Below are positions 35,593 to 44,129 of a stretch of 64,000 nt of DNA, one piece after another (the first letter of the stretch is position 1; every line of letters starts with the position of its first letter). The notes beneath the pieces are model-generated. The model did no database searches and was not told the origin of the DNA. It saw nothing but the letters and a program-made list of their open reading frames with translations. The stretch spans positions 1-64,000 of the forward strand of contig JAHQVK010000093.1 in NCBI GenBank assembly GCA_019634385.1, given 5' to 3'. The translations under genes were made by a program, and so were the position numbers. This stretch comes from Myxococcales bacterium. Lineage in GTDB: Bacteria; Myxococcota; Kuafuiibacteriia; Kuafuiibacteriales; Kuafuiibacteriaceae.

Positions 35593-36704
35593 AGTATCTC
35601 TAATTCACCATTTAGCGCACCAGCTCTTTTGAGTGCTTGAAAAATTGCCATGAGGTCCCGCGCAGACGCACCGAGTGAATTAAGCGCTTGTACAAGCTCA
35701 TCAACTGTCGCTGTTGTCGGGAGAGCAACAACATCCCCTTGGTCTTCCTCGATAGTGACACCTGCATTCGGAACTACCACTGTACTCCCCCCCTTCGCAA
35801 AAGCCGGAGGCTGAGACACTCCAAGCTGAGTGACGACCGCAATATTCAAGTTACCGTGTGCTACAGCAGCAGCGCCTAACGTAACTTTTCCTCCGATAAC
35901 AACTGTCCCGGTACCCTCATTAATGACCACCCGAGCCTTGGAGTCAGCAATCACATCAATTGCCTCTAGCTGAGAAATAAAGGCGACCGGAGCTTTCTGT
36001 GCGGCTGCTGGCACCTGCACCTGCACCTGCCCTGAGTTGAGAGCCGTTGCAACCTCACCTTGCATTGCCCCATTAATGGCATCAACAAGGCGTTCCGCAG
36101 TTGTAAAGTCTTGCTCTTTTAGAATCAAAACAACAACATTGTCTTTTACGAACTCACTAGAGATAGACTTTTCTACTATGGCTCCACCGGGAATTCGCGC
36201 CGTCGTAGGATTGTTTCTTCTCACATTGAGCAGAGCATTAGATATTCCAAACCCACCAACAGTTACTGGCCCTTGAGCTAACCCATAGGTCTCCCCATCC
36301 GGGCCTCTTAGGGAGGTCCTTATCAAGGTTCCACTCGCCAGGCTCCTTGCATCACCCAGTGCACTCACTTGAACATCAATTTTGTCACCACCAGAAGCAA
36401 ATGCTGGGAGTTCAGCAGTAATCATTACCGCAGCAACGTTTGTGATGTCGATAATTGATGGATCTACAGTAACACCATGTCGCAGCAGCATGGTGGACAC
36501 TGCCTGTGCTGTAAAAATTGTGCGACGACTATCTCCAGTTCCTGGCAGTCCTACGACCAGACCATATCCAGTTAGTAGGTTTCCGCGGACACCTTTTACC
36601 TCTACCAGATCTTTTAAGCGGACTGCCTCCGCTTCACCTCCAACTACAAGTGACAGTAATAGTCCCACACCTAAAAAAGCGGTCCAACATCTATCGATCA
36701 ACAT
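35589..36704 (-). CDS. flgI: Flagellar P-ring protein FlgI
   Basis: This 371-residue periplasmic protein assembles the ring around the rod in the peptidoglycan layer. It has a signal peptide (FLGVGLLLSLVVGGEAEA), then VRLKDLVEVKGVRGNLLTGYGLVVGLPGTGD, the family hallmark, and GVTIEEDQGDVVALPT near the C-terminus. Its presence, with FlgH, indicates a two-membrane cell. It is coupled to the downstream flgJ fusion by a four-base overlap. Confidence 0.97.
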   Translation of the reverse strand: MLIDRCWTAFLGVGLLLSLVVGGEAEAVRLKDLVEVKGVRGNLLTGYGLVVGLPGTGDSRRTIFTAQAVSTMLLRHGVTVDPSIIDITNVAAVMITAELPAFASGGDKIDVQVSALGDARSLASGTLIRTSLRGPDGETYGLAQGPVTVGGFGISNALLNVRRNNPTTARIPGGAIVEKSISSEFVKDNVVVLILKEQDFTTAERLVDAINGAMQGEVATALNSGQVQVQVPAAAQKAPVAFISQLEAIDVIADSKARVVINEGTGTVVIGGKVTLGAAAVAHGNLNIAVVTQLGVSQPPAFAKGGSTVVVPNAGVTIEEDQGDVVALPTTATVDELVQALNSLGASARDLMAIFQALKRAGALNGELEIL

Positions 36705-36712
36705 ACAAACTC

Positions 36713-37495
36713 CTATAAAGGACTAAGGATCCAGTTCCATATTCTGGCGAGCCAGCCCGGCTCTTGGCCCTCAGCGATAATACCACGCCCCGTAAACTCA
36801 ATATGTGCATCAGCCAAGCGGCTGGAGAGTATCGAGTTATTGGCCCGCACGTCTTCTGGTCGTGCGAGCCCACTTACATAGAAGTGGTTTTCTTCAGAAT
36901 TAACAAGAACTGCAGTCTCTCCTTCAAGAAATAGATTACCGTTGTTGAATACTTTTTTTACGGTGGCTGAAATAGAAAATTCCACGTCTCCGGTACGCCG
37001 AGTAGCTCCATAGCGATCAGAAGATATTTTATTAGTAAAATCTAGAAGCCTTTCGGTATCGATGCCTTTGATCCCACTGACCTTTAGTTGACCCAAGACA
37101 TCTGCCCCAAAGTTTAAGGAACCATCATTTTGAACTTCAGTCTGAGCATTGTTCATTGCCGTTGATCGTTCAACCACATGTATTCGAACGATGTCACACA
37201 CCTGATAAGCTCGTAGATCGCGATAAAAATCTCGAGTTCTACTTGTATATAATTGACCGGGGTCTGTCGGAAGATCTTCTGTCACACAGTCACTTGGAGG
37301 ATTGTATGCTCTTTGTTTCGGCACATATTCTTTTATATGCCCAACACCACAAGCACAACAGAATACTAGATGTATCAATGGCAATAGAAAGCGAATTGAT
37401 TTCTTAGAATCTTTATACCCCCAAACAATGCTTCTCTCGAACCTTTGCGAGGCTAATTCTGAAGGTGAGCTCGGCGAGCTTGTAACCAATAACAT
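36713..37495 (-). CDS. flgH: Flagellar L-ring protein FlgH
   Basis: This 260-residue outer-membrane lipoprotein forms the ring around the rod at the outer membrane. The hydrophobic LPLIHLVFCCACGVGHIKEYVP segment near residues 38-58 gives a Cys for lipidation. The later FlgH body includes YQVCDIVRIHVVERSTAMNN, a GSLNFGADVLG region and the end GLARPEDVRANNSILSSRLADAHIEFTGRG. About 33 residues precede the hydrophobic core, longer than usual, and no better in-frame start was seen. It immediately follows flgA. Confidence 0.93.
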   Translation of the reverse strand: MLLVTSSPSSPSELASQRFERSIVWGYKDSKKSIRFLLPLIHLVFCCACGVGHIKEYVPKQRAYNPPSDCVTEDLPTDPGQLYTSRTRDFYRDLRAYQVCDIVRIHVVERSTAMNNAQTEVQNDGSLNFGADVLGQLKVSGIKGIDTERLLDFTNKISSDRYGATRRTGDVEFSISATVKKVFNNGNLFLEGETAVLVNSEENHFYVSGLARPEDVRANNSILSSRLADAHIEFTGRGIIAEGQEPGWLARIWNWILSPL

Positions 37496-38221
37496 TTAGT
37501 ATACCTCTACTACTCCCTTGTTCTGAACAACACCCTGCAGTATTTGCTTAGACCTGGTATTTAATACTTTTACTAAGTCACCAACTGCACCATCCTCCAG
37601 AGCCTGACCCGTCATTGTAACCATCATCTTCCCAGCTCTGACTTTTGCAACCACCGGTCGACCTCGAAAGACCAAAGGAGGATCTGCCACGAGCCGACTG
37701 GGAACTATTCGCTCTGGGAGAAGAGTTCCCACCGCAATTTTTCCTACCAATTCATCTAATGTTGTTGAGTATCTTTCTATATCGTCTCCAATTTCAACTT
37801 TCTTTAAGCGCAAATCATCTTTTCTTAGGGTCTTTCCCCGGTAGATTGTTTTGGCTGGAACCACAACTGCTTGTCTCAGCACCCAAGAGATCCAAAACTC
37901 TTGACGCCAAACAGGATGGCTCCTATTGGGCGTGGCTAGCACAACCTTCATTCTACGCTGACTACCATCAATGGCTACTTGTTGAGCGCAATACTTTAGC
38001 TTTTGTGAATGATTTGGTGCCATCGGCAGCTGATTCTCGACAATTCTAAACTCTAGTTCATCACCAAGAATTTTTTGTACCAGCTTCCGCAGAGAAGTTC
38101 TTGGCCCAGAAGAGGCACAAAGAGCTCGATCTTCGCGGTGTAAATTCCCATTCGACCCTAATGCAATTTTCGGCATCAAAGACACCGATAGGACACATAT
38201 AGCCACGAGTGTTTTTGACAT
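37496..38221 (-). CDS. flgA: P-ring assembly chaperone FlgA
   Basis: This 241-residue periplasmic protein has an N-terminal signal peptide (VAICVLSVSLMPKIALG) and a C-terminal SAF-like domain: VVVPAKTIYRGKTLRKDDLR, VGTLLPERIVPSRLVADPPL and GDLVKVLNTRSKQILQGVV. FlgA assists FlgI ring assembly. It sits between flgG and flgH, a frequent order in delta-type clusters, and touches flgH without a gap. Confidence 0.92.
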   Translation of the reverse strand: MSKTLVAICVLSVSLMPKIALGSNGNLHREDRALCASSGPRTSLRKLVQKILGDELEFRIVENQLPMAPNHSQKLKYCAQQVAIDGSQRRMKVVLATPNRSHPVWRQEFWISWVLRQAVVVPAKTIYRGKTLRKDDLRLKKVEIGDDIERYSTTLDELVGKIAVGTLLPERIVPSRLVADPPLVFRGRPVVAKVRAGKMMVTMTGQALEDGAVGDLVKVLNTRSKQILQGVVQNKGVVEVY

Positions 38222-38227
38222 TATTAG

Positions 38228-39019
38228 CTACCTGAGTCGGTTGGCTTCTTCTAACATTCTATCAGATGCTTGAATAACCTTTGAGTTAGCCTCATACGCA
38301 CGTTGGCCAGCGATCATCGCAACCATTTCCTCTACAACCTTGACGTTGGACACCTCCACATATCCCTGCTGGATGCTCCCAAAGCCTTCTTCGGAAGGAT
38401 ATCCCTCGATAAGCGAACGACGGTCACCACCCGCTCGATAAAAACTACTGCCGAGTGCTTCTAGTGAATCGCGGTTTAGTAACCGTACAAGTCTTATTCG
38501 GCCTACCTCAATATCACGCTGATCACTTGTTGAACGAACAGTCACCGTTCCGTCAGGAGAGATGGTCATTAGGTCCGGATTCGTATCAGTCGGAAGAGTA
38601 ATATTTGGTTCTAGCAAGTATCCTTCGGTTGTCGCCAGGCGTCCGCGTTCATCTACCTTAAGTGAGCCGTTACGAGTATAGACAATTTCGCCCGTGGGCC
38701 TACGAACCTGGAGGAAACCTTCATTATCTATGGCGACAGTTAATGGATTACTGGTTTCTCGGAGATTTCCCTGTTCGAAGTTTCGAACAGTAGCTGATGG
38801 ACGAACACCCAAACCAACTTGTAGCCCGCTACCTGAACCCGACGATTGGGATAGGCCACCTCCCGCAATTCTGAGATTTTGATATAGCAAATCTTTAAAC
38901 TCTGGGCGACTCTGCTTATACCCATCGGTGTTAATATTGGCGAGATTGTTTGCAATGACATCAATCTTTAGTTGTTGCGCATGCATCCCAGTGGCGGCAG
39001 TATATAAAGCTCTAGACAT
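38228..39019 (-). CDS. flgG: Distal rod protein FlgG
   Basis: This 263-residue rod subunit has the N-terminal rod motif ALYTAATGMHAQQLKIDVIA, then NNLANINTDGYKQSRPEF. The C-terminal EVSNVKVVEEMVAMIAGQRA with YEANSKVIQASDRMLEEANR is also typical. It is secreted through the type III gate and forms the distal rod that spans the P- and L-rings. It follows flgF by 14 bases. Confidence 0.96.
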   Translation of the reverse strand: MSRALYTAATGMHAQQLKIDVIANNLANINTDGYKQSRPEFKDLLYQNLRIAGGGLSQSSGSGSGLQVGLGVRPSATVRNFEQGNLRETSNPLTVAIDNEGFLQVRRPTGEIVYTRNGSLKVDERGRLATTEGYLLEPNITLPTDTNPDLMTISPDGTVTVRSTSDQRDIEVGRIRLVRLLNRDSLEALGSSFYRAGGDRRSLIEGYPSEEGFGSIQQGYVEVSNVKVVEEMVAMIAGQRAYEANSKVIQASDRMLEEANRLR

Positions 39020-39033
39020 TTGATGTTTCCTTT

Positions 39034-39747
39034 CTATCGTAGAGATGAAGAGTTAATAATTCCGTCATCTGCTTCTCGGTACGCGTGAATGACTCGAGTT
39101 AGTGCCTGAAAATCTCGCTCGAGATTAATTAGGTTAACCATTGAAGTCACGGCATTGACATTACTTTTTTCTAATGTACCTGCCTCAACTCTGCCATGAA
39201 TGGGATATGCATTTCCCGATAGCTGCGTCTGTTGATATGCTCCATTCCCAAGAGGCTGCAACGCCCTGGGATCGCTGACCGATACGATCGATAGTCGATC
39301 TATCTCTTTCCCTTCCTGCTTAACTTCTCCGTGCTCACCTATGTAGACTGGCTTTCTCGGGTCCAGCCTTAACTCTCCTCGTAGGGAACCAAGAGAGCGC
39401 CCAGCAGAATCTCGAAGCGTACCATCCGCATCAACTTGCGCGGAGACACTCTTAAGGAGAGTTTGGCCAGATATGTCGCTTGCTATAAAGAACCCCTCAT
39501 CAACAATCGAGAGATCAAGGGTTCGGCCCGTCCGCTCAATTGGCCCTCTTTCTTGGGAGACAATTGATTGTCCCACCGACACCAAATGGCGATTTGGCGC
39601 TGCTTCATCGCTTAGTACCTCCTGAAAGGTTACTCTTTGTGCTCTAAATCCAGTTGTTGTAGTGTTGGCGAGATTGTTTGCAGTGATGTTCAGCTGATTT
39701 CGGCGGGCAATCGCACCAGCAGCTGCCACGTAAATTCCATTAGCCAT
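39034..39747 (-). CDS. flgF: Proximal rod protein FlgF
   Basis: This 237-residue rod subunit has ANGIYVAAAGAIARRNQLNI then NNLANTTTTGFRAQRVTFQE, and the C-terminal ESNVNAVTSMVNLINLERDF-like segment (EKSNVNAVTSMVNLI). It opens the leftward flgF-flgG-flgA-flgH-flgI-flgJ unit. A good sigma-28-type promoter candidate lies 25 bases upstream at 39772-39798. The fliJ-like gene diverges from it. Confidence 0.94.
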   Translation of the reverse strand: MANGIYVAAAGAIARRNQLNITANNLANTTTTGFRAQRVTFQEVLSDEAAPNRHLVSVGQSIVSQERGPIERTGRTLDLSIVDEGFFIASDISGQTLLKSVSAQVDADGTLRDSAGRSLGSLRGELRLDPRKPVYIGEHGEVKQEGKEIDRLSIVSVSDPRALQPLGNGAYQQTQLSGNAYPIHGRVEAGTLEKSNVNAVTSMVNLINLERDFQALTRVIHAYREADDGIINSSSLR

Positions 39748-39771
39748 TAGGGTGTTCTCTTCTGAAACACC

Positions 39772-39798
39772 TTATCGGTCCCTGGTGTTCAAGTTTGA
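39772..39798 (-). promoter_or_regulatory. Sigma-28 promoter candidate upstream of flgF
   Basis: The leftward strand reads TCAAACTT, an 11-base spacer, then ACCGATAA. The -10 matches seven of eight consensus bases, the -35 five of eight, and the spacer is ideal. Transcription would start about 18 bases before the flgF ATG at 39747. FliA is encoded in the window, so the factor is available. Confidence 0.5.
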
Positions 39799-39846
39799 GT
39801 CAGTTACGGAGTTGAAATGTATAGGGTCCAGCCGAAGGTACTGGCA

Positions 39847-40305
39847 ATGGCTCCAAATAGACGACTTGTGCGAGCACTCAACGCTTTATCTCAAGAGCGG
39901 AAACAGCGGCAAAGAGAGCTCGCAGAGGTCCAAGGACGTCGTGGTCAACTTAGCTCTGCGATTGCCCGTCTTAACGACTGTAGTGAGGCTGCTATTAAGA
40001 CCGCTGTTCTTGACGATGATGGCAATTTTGACGCTAACCTGTATCTAGTGGCTAGGACTGCAGAGAGTCGTTTAGCTCTTGAGATAGATCTATTGGAAAA
40101 GCGCTTGGAGAATTTTGATAAAAATGTAACCGCTCAGGTTGAAGATCGGCTCCGGACTTCTGCCATACGAGAGCGCGCCGTAGAAACGTTGATTTCTAGA
40201 CAAAAGACCGCAGCCAAAAAAGAGCAAAGCCACCGTGATCTTCGCGAAATGGACGAGTACGGCCGAAATAGGTGGCTGTCTTGTAAACTCCGAAAACCGA
40301 AGTGA
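39847..40305 (+). CDS. FliJ-like coiled-coil protein
   Basis: This protein of about 152 residues is almost wholly helical and charged (RRLVRALNALSQERKQRQRE, then AESRLALEIDLLEKRLENFD), with the length and pattern of FliJ, the central stalk of the FliI export ATPase. No FliJ is found beside fliI, where a MotE-like gene lies instead. The assignment is by pattern, not motif, so it could be another flagellar coiled-coil. ATG at 39847 is preferred; one at 39817 adds ten residues. It is the only rightward gene inside the leftward flagellar half. Confidence 0.45.
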   Translation: MAPNRRLVRALNALSQERKQRQRELAEVQGRRGQLSSAIARLNDCSEAAIKTAVLDDDGNFDANLYLVARTAESRLALEIDLLEKRLENFDKNVTAQVEDRLRTSAIRERAVETLISRQKTAAKKEQSHRDLREMDEYGRNRWLSCKLRKPK

Positions 40306-40317
40306 GTATTCGTAGCT

Positions 40318-40890
40318 TTACTTACCCTGACTTAGAAGCTGGTCGATCAGGTCCTGTTTTGAGCCTGTTCCTTGGGCTTCTTTCAATCGACTCAACCCAG
40401 ACATTGAGCCCAAATGCTTTTTATCTAGCGCCTCAATTGCATGCTTTTCACCACTCAGGATCAAATCGATCTCTTCTTCGAGACTAGTTAGACGGTTGGA
40501 CGCCTTTTGCAGTGTTTGGCAAGTCAAGTCTTGAAATGACATTTGTACAAGCATTTCGTTCAGCCGAACCTGACGTTTTTCCGAGCATTCTACAAGGTTC
40601 GCTACAGCTTGTCCGCCCTCTCCCTCAAGCTGTAATGTCTTCAACAATGCCAGGCTACTATCTTTCTCGTCTTCTTCAAACATCTCCTCAATCAATTCAA
40701 GCAAAGTATGTGCTGCCTTCTCAGTAGAGTCTCCTATAGAATTCAGTACTTTCCGGATTTCAATCAGCTCTTCGGGCACACGGCCTAACACATTGCGTAT
40801 CTGCCTAATTGACCCAAGAACATCAACAAGCTCCTGCTGAATTTCCTCATACCGATCGGCAAGCCTTTCGACTTCGTCTACCGACGTCAT
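40318..40890 (-). CDS. cheZ: CheY-P phosphatase CheZ
   Basis: This 190-residue helical protein has the CheZ catalytic helix QMSFQDLTCQTLQKASNRL, with the Asp and Gln that align an attacking water on CheY-P. The C-terminal CheY-binding peptide is KQDLIDQLLSQGK. The family dephosphorylates CheY-P to end tumbling signals. It lies 20 bases after cheY. Presence of CheZ implies the chemotaxis pathway uses phosphatase-based termination. Confidence 0.9.
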   Translation of the reverse strand: MTSVDEVERLADRYEEIQQELVDVLGSIRQIRNVLGRVPEELIEIRKVLNSIGDSTEKAAHTLLELIEEMFEEDEKDSSLALLKTLQLEGEGGQAVANLVECSEKRQVRLNEMLVQMSFQDLTCQTLQKASNRLTSLEEEIDLILSGEKHAIEALDKKHLGSMSGLSRLKEAQGTGSKQDLIDQLLSQGK

Positions 40891-40910
40891 TGCGCTACTC
40901 TTCCATGGTC

Positions 40911-41288
40911 CTATTCAAAGATAGAGCGCATCTTATCTTCTAGAATTTTGGCGGTAAATGGCTTCAATATATAGTTATTGACACCCGCTTCCATCGCTTC
41001 AAGAACATTTTCTTTCTCAGCCTCAGCCGTCACCATGAGAAATGGAATATCCTTAAGAGCTGGATTGGACCGAACGTCTCGAAGAAGTTCAATTCCTGTT
41101 TTTACAGGCATGTTCCAGTCGCTGATGATCAGGTCGTATCTATTTTCTTTGATCAATTCGAGGGCAACTTCGCCATTTTCAGCTTCTTCAACATTGTGGT
41201 ATCCGATTTGTTTAAGAAGATTTTTCACGATCCTTCGCATCGTGGAGAAATCATCAACTGAAAGAATCTTGATATCTTTATCTGGCAT
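40911..41288 (-). CDS. cheY: Chemotaxis response regulator CheY
   Basis: This 125-residue single-domain receiver has the acidic pocket ILSVDDFSTMRRIVKNLLKQ, phospho-acceptor Asp in YDLIISDWNMPVKTG, and the conserved Thr and Lys (LMVTAEAEKE, ILKPFTAK). CheY-P binds FliM to change motor direction. It is paired with cheZ, and a sigma-28-like promoter candidate lies upstream at 41356-41382. Confidence 0.96.
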   Translation of the reverse strand: MPDKDIKILSVDDFSTMRRIVKNLLKQIGYHNVEEAENGEVALELIKENRYDLIISDWNMPVKTGIELLRDVRSNPALKDIPFLMVTAEAEKENVLEAMEAGVNNYILKPFTAKILEDKMRSIFE

Positions 41289-41355
41289 GTCTGTCTCCAG
41301 GATTCAGTCGCTACCAGCGGACATTCTGCTGTGACGTACTTCCACCCTGGATATG

Positions 41356-41382
41356 CTATCGGTTCACTGAGTAAAAGCTCAA
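41356..41382 (-). promoter_or_regulatory. Sigma-28-like promoter candidate for cheY-cheZ
   Basis: The leftward strand reads TGAGCTTT, 11 bases, then ACCGATAG. This matches five and six of eight consensus bases with correct spacing. It lies in the fliA-cheY gap, about 68 bases before the cheY start, and overlaps the fliA stop end. Confidence 0.35.
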
Positions 41383-42110
41383 CCAACTTCCGATACTAAG
41401 CGCTCTCGTAGCATCTCAACTGTCTTACGAAGAATCTGACTGATTCGCGACTGTGTCACCCCAAGAACTTCACCAATTTCTTGCAGAGTTAACTCTGCCT
41501 CATAGTAGAGCCCTATGACCAGTCGATTTCGTTCGGGTAGCTCAGCAAGCGCCTTTGAAAGAAGTTTTACGTGCTCGTCCCACTCAATGGTCTCCGGCGC
41601 ACTCGCCGGCTGCTGCCACAACGCAGACAATGCTAGCGTGTCCAGCGTAGATGGATCTACTACTTCCGGCGGAGCTTTGCGATTTCGACTTACATGCACC
41701 TCCTCAATGGAGACACCTAGACTTGCGGCGACGGCATCATCGCTAACTGGTTCGCCCTCAACTTTTTCTAGTTCTGTACGAGAATCTGCCACCGACTTAG
41801 ACTTGCGCCGCATCGAGCGAGTCAAATGGTCGAGACTGCGGAGTTCGTCTAAAACCGCCCCTTTTATCCGAATTCGTGCATATGCTTCAAAGGCGATGCC
41901 TTTATCCGGGTCGTACTTGCTGAGGGCATCAAGAAGCCCAACCATCCCCGCACTAAAAAGATATTCTCGGTCAACCGAAGCGGGCATCCGCTCCGCAACT
42001 TGGCGAACCACTCGATAGACCGTTGGCGCATACTTACGAACAGCCTCATCATTGGCCGTTTGCGTTTGACGTGGGGACATTCGGGTATACGCTTTTAGAA
42101 GGTTGTGCAT
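41379..42110 (-). CDS. fliA: Flagellar sigma factor sigma-28
   Basis: This 243-residue sigma-70-family factor directs late flagellar and chemotaxis promoters. It has region 2 (REYLFSAGMVGLLDALSKYD, then FEAYARIRIKGAVLDELRSL), region 3 and region 4 with the HTH LTLQEIGEVLGVTQSRISQI. This is the FliA pattern, with no region 1. FlgM, its antagonist, is encoded at 34439. It follows flhG by 13 bases, consistent with the flhA-flhF-flhG-fliA order. Confidence 0.97.
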   Translation of the reverse strand: MHNLLKAYTRMSPRQTQTANDEAVRKYAPTVYRVVRQVAERMPASVDREYLFSAGMVGLLDALSKYDPDKGIAFEAYARIRIKGAVLDELRSLDHLTRSMRRKSKSVADSRTELEKVEGEPVSDDAVAASLGVSIEEVHVSRNRKAPPEVVDPSTLDTLALSALWQQPASAPETIEWDEHVKLLSKALAELPERNRLVIGLYYEAELTLQEIGEVLGVTQSRISQILRKTVEMLRERLVSEVG

Positions 42111-42123
42111 CTTGCCCTACTCC

Positions 42124-42957
42124 TCAGTGCTCGGTCGTTTTTCGACTGACCGATACTCCGTCTTCACCAAGTATCCGCAAAGCAAGTGCCTCCACGCACT
42201 TTGATGCCGGGGATCCTGGAGAGGATTCAACAAAGGGTACTTGTTCACGTGTTGAGCGTTCCACCGCCTGATCTCGATATACGTAGCCCGCATATCCTAT
42301 TTCAACGCCAAGGAACGATCTAGAAGCAGCCTCAAGGCACGCAAACATTTCGCGAGCCTGGTCAGCAACACGAACAGGATTAACAATTACATTAAAGGGT
42401 CCTTTACAGCCGCTTCGAGCAGCCACCTTAATCAAAGCATAAGCATCTGTAAGGGATGTAGTCTCTGGGCTCATGACAACTAGGGTTTCGTCAGCCATAG
42501 ACAGAGTTAGCCTGACGTTCCCACCAATCCCCGCGCACGCGTCCATTATTACGAAGTCATAGGGTCGTTTGTACAATTCAAGGCTTTCCATGAGTCGCAC
42601 TTGACTGGCGATATCTAGTTCAGCCATGTAAGCCAATGCGTTGCCCGCAGGGAGTAAGTCAAACTTGCCTCTAAACGATGTAACCACTCGATTAAAGGGC
42701 TGACTTCCGTCGAGCAAATGTGCTGCATTGTAATCATGCGATAGCCCAAGTAGAACGTTCACATTTGCTAGGCCTAGATCTCCATCTATTAAGAGTACCC
42801 TTTGCCCGACCCGAGCCAATGCGGTCGCCAAGTTGACGGATAATTGCGTTTTCCCCACTCCACCTTTTCCGCTCGCCACCGTTATAACTCGCGCTCTACC
42901 TACCACTCGAGGAGATACGAACGAAGGGGAACTCTGATGTTCTGTTACGAGGCTCAT
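42124..42957 (-). CDS. flhG: MinD-like flagellar number regulator FlhG
   Basis: This 277-residue ParA/MinD-family ATPase has the deviant Walker A ITVASGKGGVGKTQLSVNLA, followed by RVLLIDGDLGLANVNVLLGL and FVIMDACAGIGGNVRLTLSM. FlhG limits flagellar number and opposes FlhF. The gene overlaps flhF by four bases. The C-terminal membrane-targeting helix is not obvious by eye. Confidence 0.94.
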   Translation of the reverse strand: MSLVTEHQSSPSFVSPRVVGRARVITVASGKGGVGKTQLSVNLATALARVGQRVLLIDGDLGLANVNVLLGLSHDYNAAHLLDGSQPFNRVVTSFRGKFDLLPAGNALAYMAELDIASQVRLMESLELYKRPYDFVIMDACAGIGGNVRLTLSMADETLVVMSPETTSLTDAYALIKVAARSGCKGPFNVIVNPVRVADQAREMFACLEAASRSFLGVEIGYAGYVYRDQAVERSTREQVPFVESSPGSPASKCVEALALRILGEDGVSVSRKTTEH

Positions 42958-44117
42958 TGAGTTCTTACCCCTTCTAAACGAAGCACGGAATCCACAAGCG
43001 AATCTAAAACTGGTCGCGACAAATCATCCGGGATACGCGGGCCCAGGGAAAAATATCCTATTGGAACTCCGGAGCGTGCGGCAGCAGACATCACACGTCC
43101 AACATATGGGGCCTCGTCTAAGTGGGTGGCAGATATTCGCCTCTTTGGTGCCCAAGAGTATGCATCAATAGCCTTCGAAAACTCCCCATCATCGTAGCAT
43201 GTCGATACAACGCTATGCAGCTCAGCCTCTGGGGCCGCCGATAGTAGATGCCGAAACTCGCATATTGAATTCTTATCCAGAGGATTAACTGCTGGCGAAT
43301 CGAGAATGACCGGATTTTCACTCGCACGGTCAGCAAGCTCACTCACTAACTCAATACTATCAACCTCCACAAACTCTATACCAAGTGCGGCGGAACAACG
43401 ACGAATTGTCTCAAGGCTCAAGCCTTGCCGCGGTTTGAGAACCCCAAGAACCGGGCTACTGGCACCACCGAGTGCCAAATCAGCCGCCAGCTTTGCTGCC
43501 AGCGTTGTCTTCCCAACCCCTGCCCCTCCCATAAATACCACCAGCCCCGGTTCCAGTCGCTCTCGCGCTGGAGCTACCGTTACCCCATCTGACAACAGGG
43601 AGCGCACTCGACCATCCAATATCTGATGATCAACTGCAGCATCTGAATCAAAATTCGTCTCAAGACTCGATACCAAACGTACCGCCTCCACTCGAGGATA
43701 ACCGGCCTGTTCAAGTCGACGAACCAAAGGAACCCATCTCTCGGAGATAGCACTTCCCTTCAATGCTGAGGCCACCAAGGCCCCTTCTAGCTCACTCAGA
43801 CGATGGGCGAGCGACAACAACTGTGGACTAGAGCTCTCTCCTTGTCCTAGATAGCGACGAAACTCCGCCAACTCACTGCGCAAGCCCTCCACATCAAACC
43901 CACCATCAGCAGACTGTGAGCCTTCATTTTTTCGTCCCTCATTGTCTGTTATAAGCCTCTCTGGTGACTCTCTTGCTACAATGGCCTCCCATTCACCTTG
44001 GCCCTGCTCTCCTCGTCTGCGACGCACCGACAAGATCAGTGGGTCTGGTCCTAGAAGCCGTTTCGCTTCAGCCATCGCCCTATGGCGTGTCGACGCTCTG
44101 ACTATTTGCACTTGCAT
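42954..44117 (-). CDS. flhF: SRP-type GTPase FlhF
   Basis: This 387-residue GTPase localises the flagellar basal body. It has an N-terminal basic region (VQIVRASTRHRAMAEAKRLL), a variable linker, and the NG domain with G1 VFMGGAGVGKTTLAAKLAAD and later motifs such as ATHLDEAPYVGRVMSAAARS. Order with flhG and flhA is standard. Its ATG lies 12 bases after the flhA stop. Confidence 0.94.
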   Translation of the reverse strand: MQVQIVRASTRHRAMAEAKRLLGPDPLILSVRRRRGEQGQGEWEAIVARESPERLITDNEGRKNEGSQSADGGFDVEGLRSELAEFRRYLGQGESSSPQLLSLAHRLSELEGALVASALKGSAISERWVPLVRRLEQAGYPRVEAVRLVSSLETNFDSDAAVDHQILDGRVRSLLSDGVTVAPARERLEPGLVVFMGGAGVGKTTLAAKLAADLALGGASSPVLGVLKPRQGLSLETIRRCSAALGIEFVEVDSIELVSELADRASENPVILDSPAVNPLDKNSICEFRHLLSAAPEAELHSVVSTCYDDGEFSKAIDAYSWAPKRRISATHLDEAPYVGRVMSAAARSGVPIGYFSLGPRIPDDLSRPVLDSLVDSVLRLEGVRTQ

Positions 44118-44129
44118 GTCACCCTACTC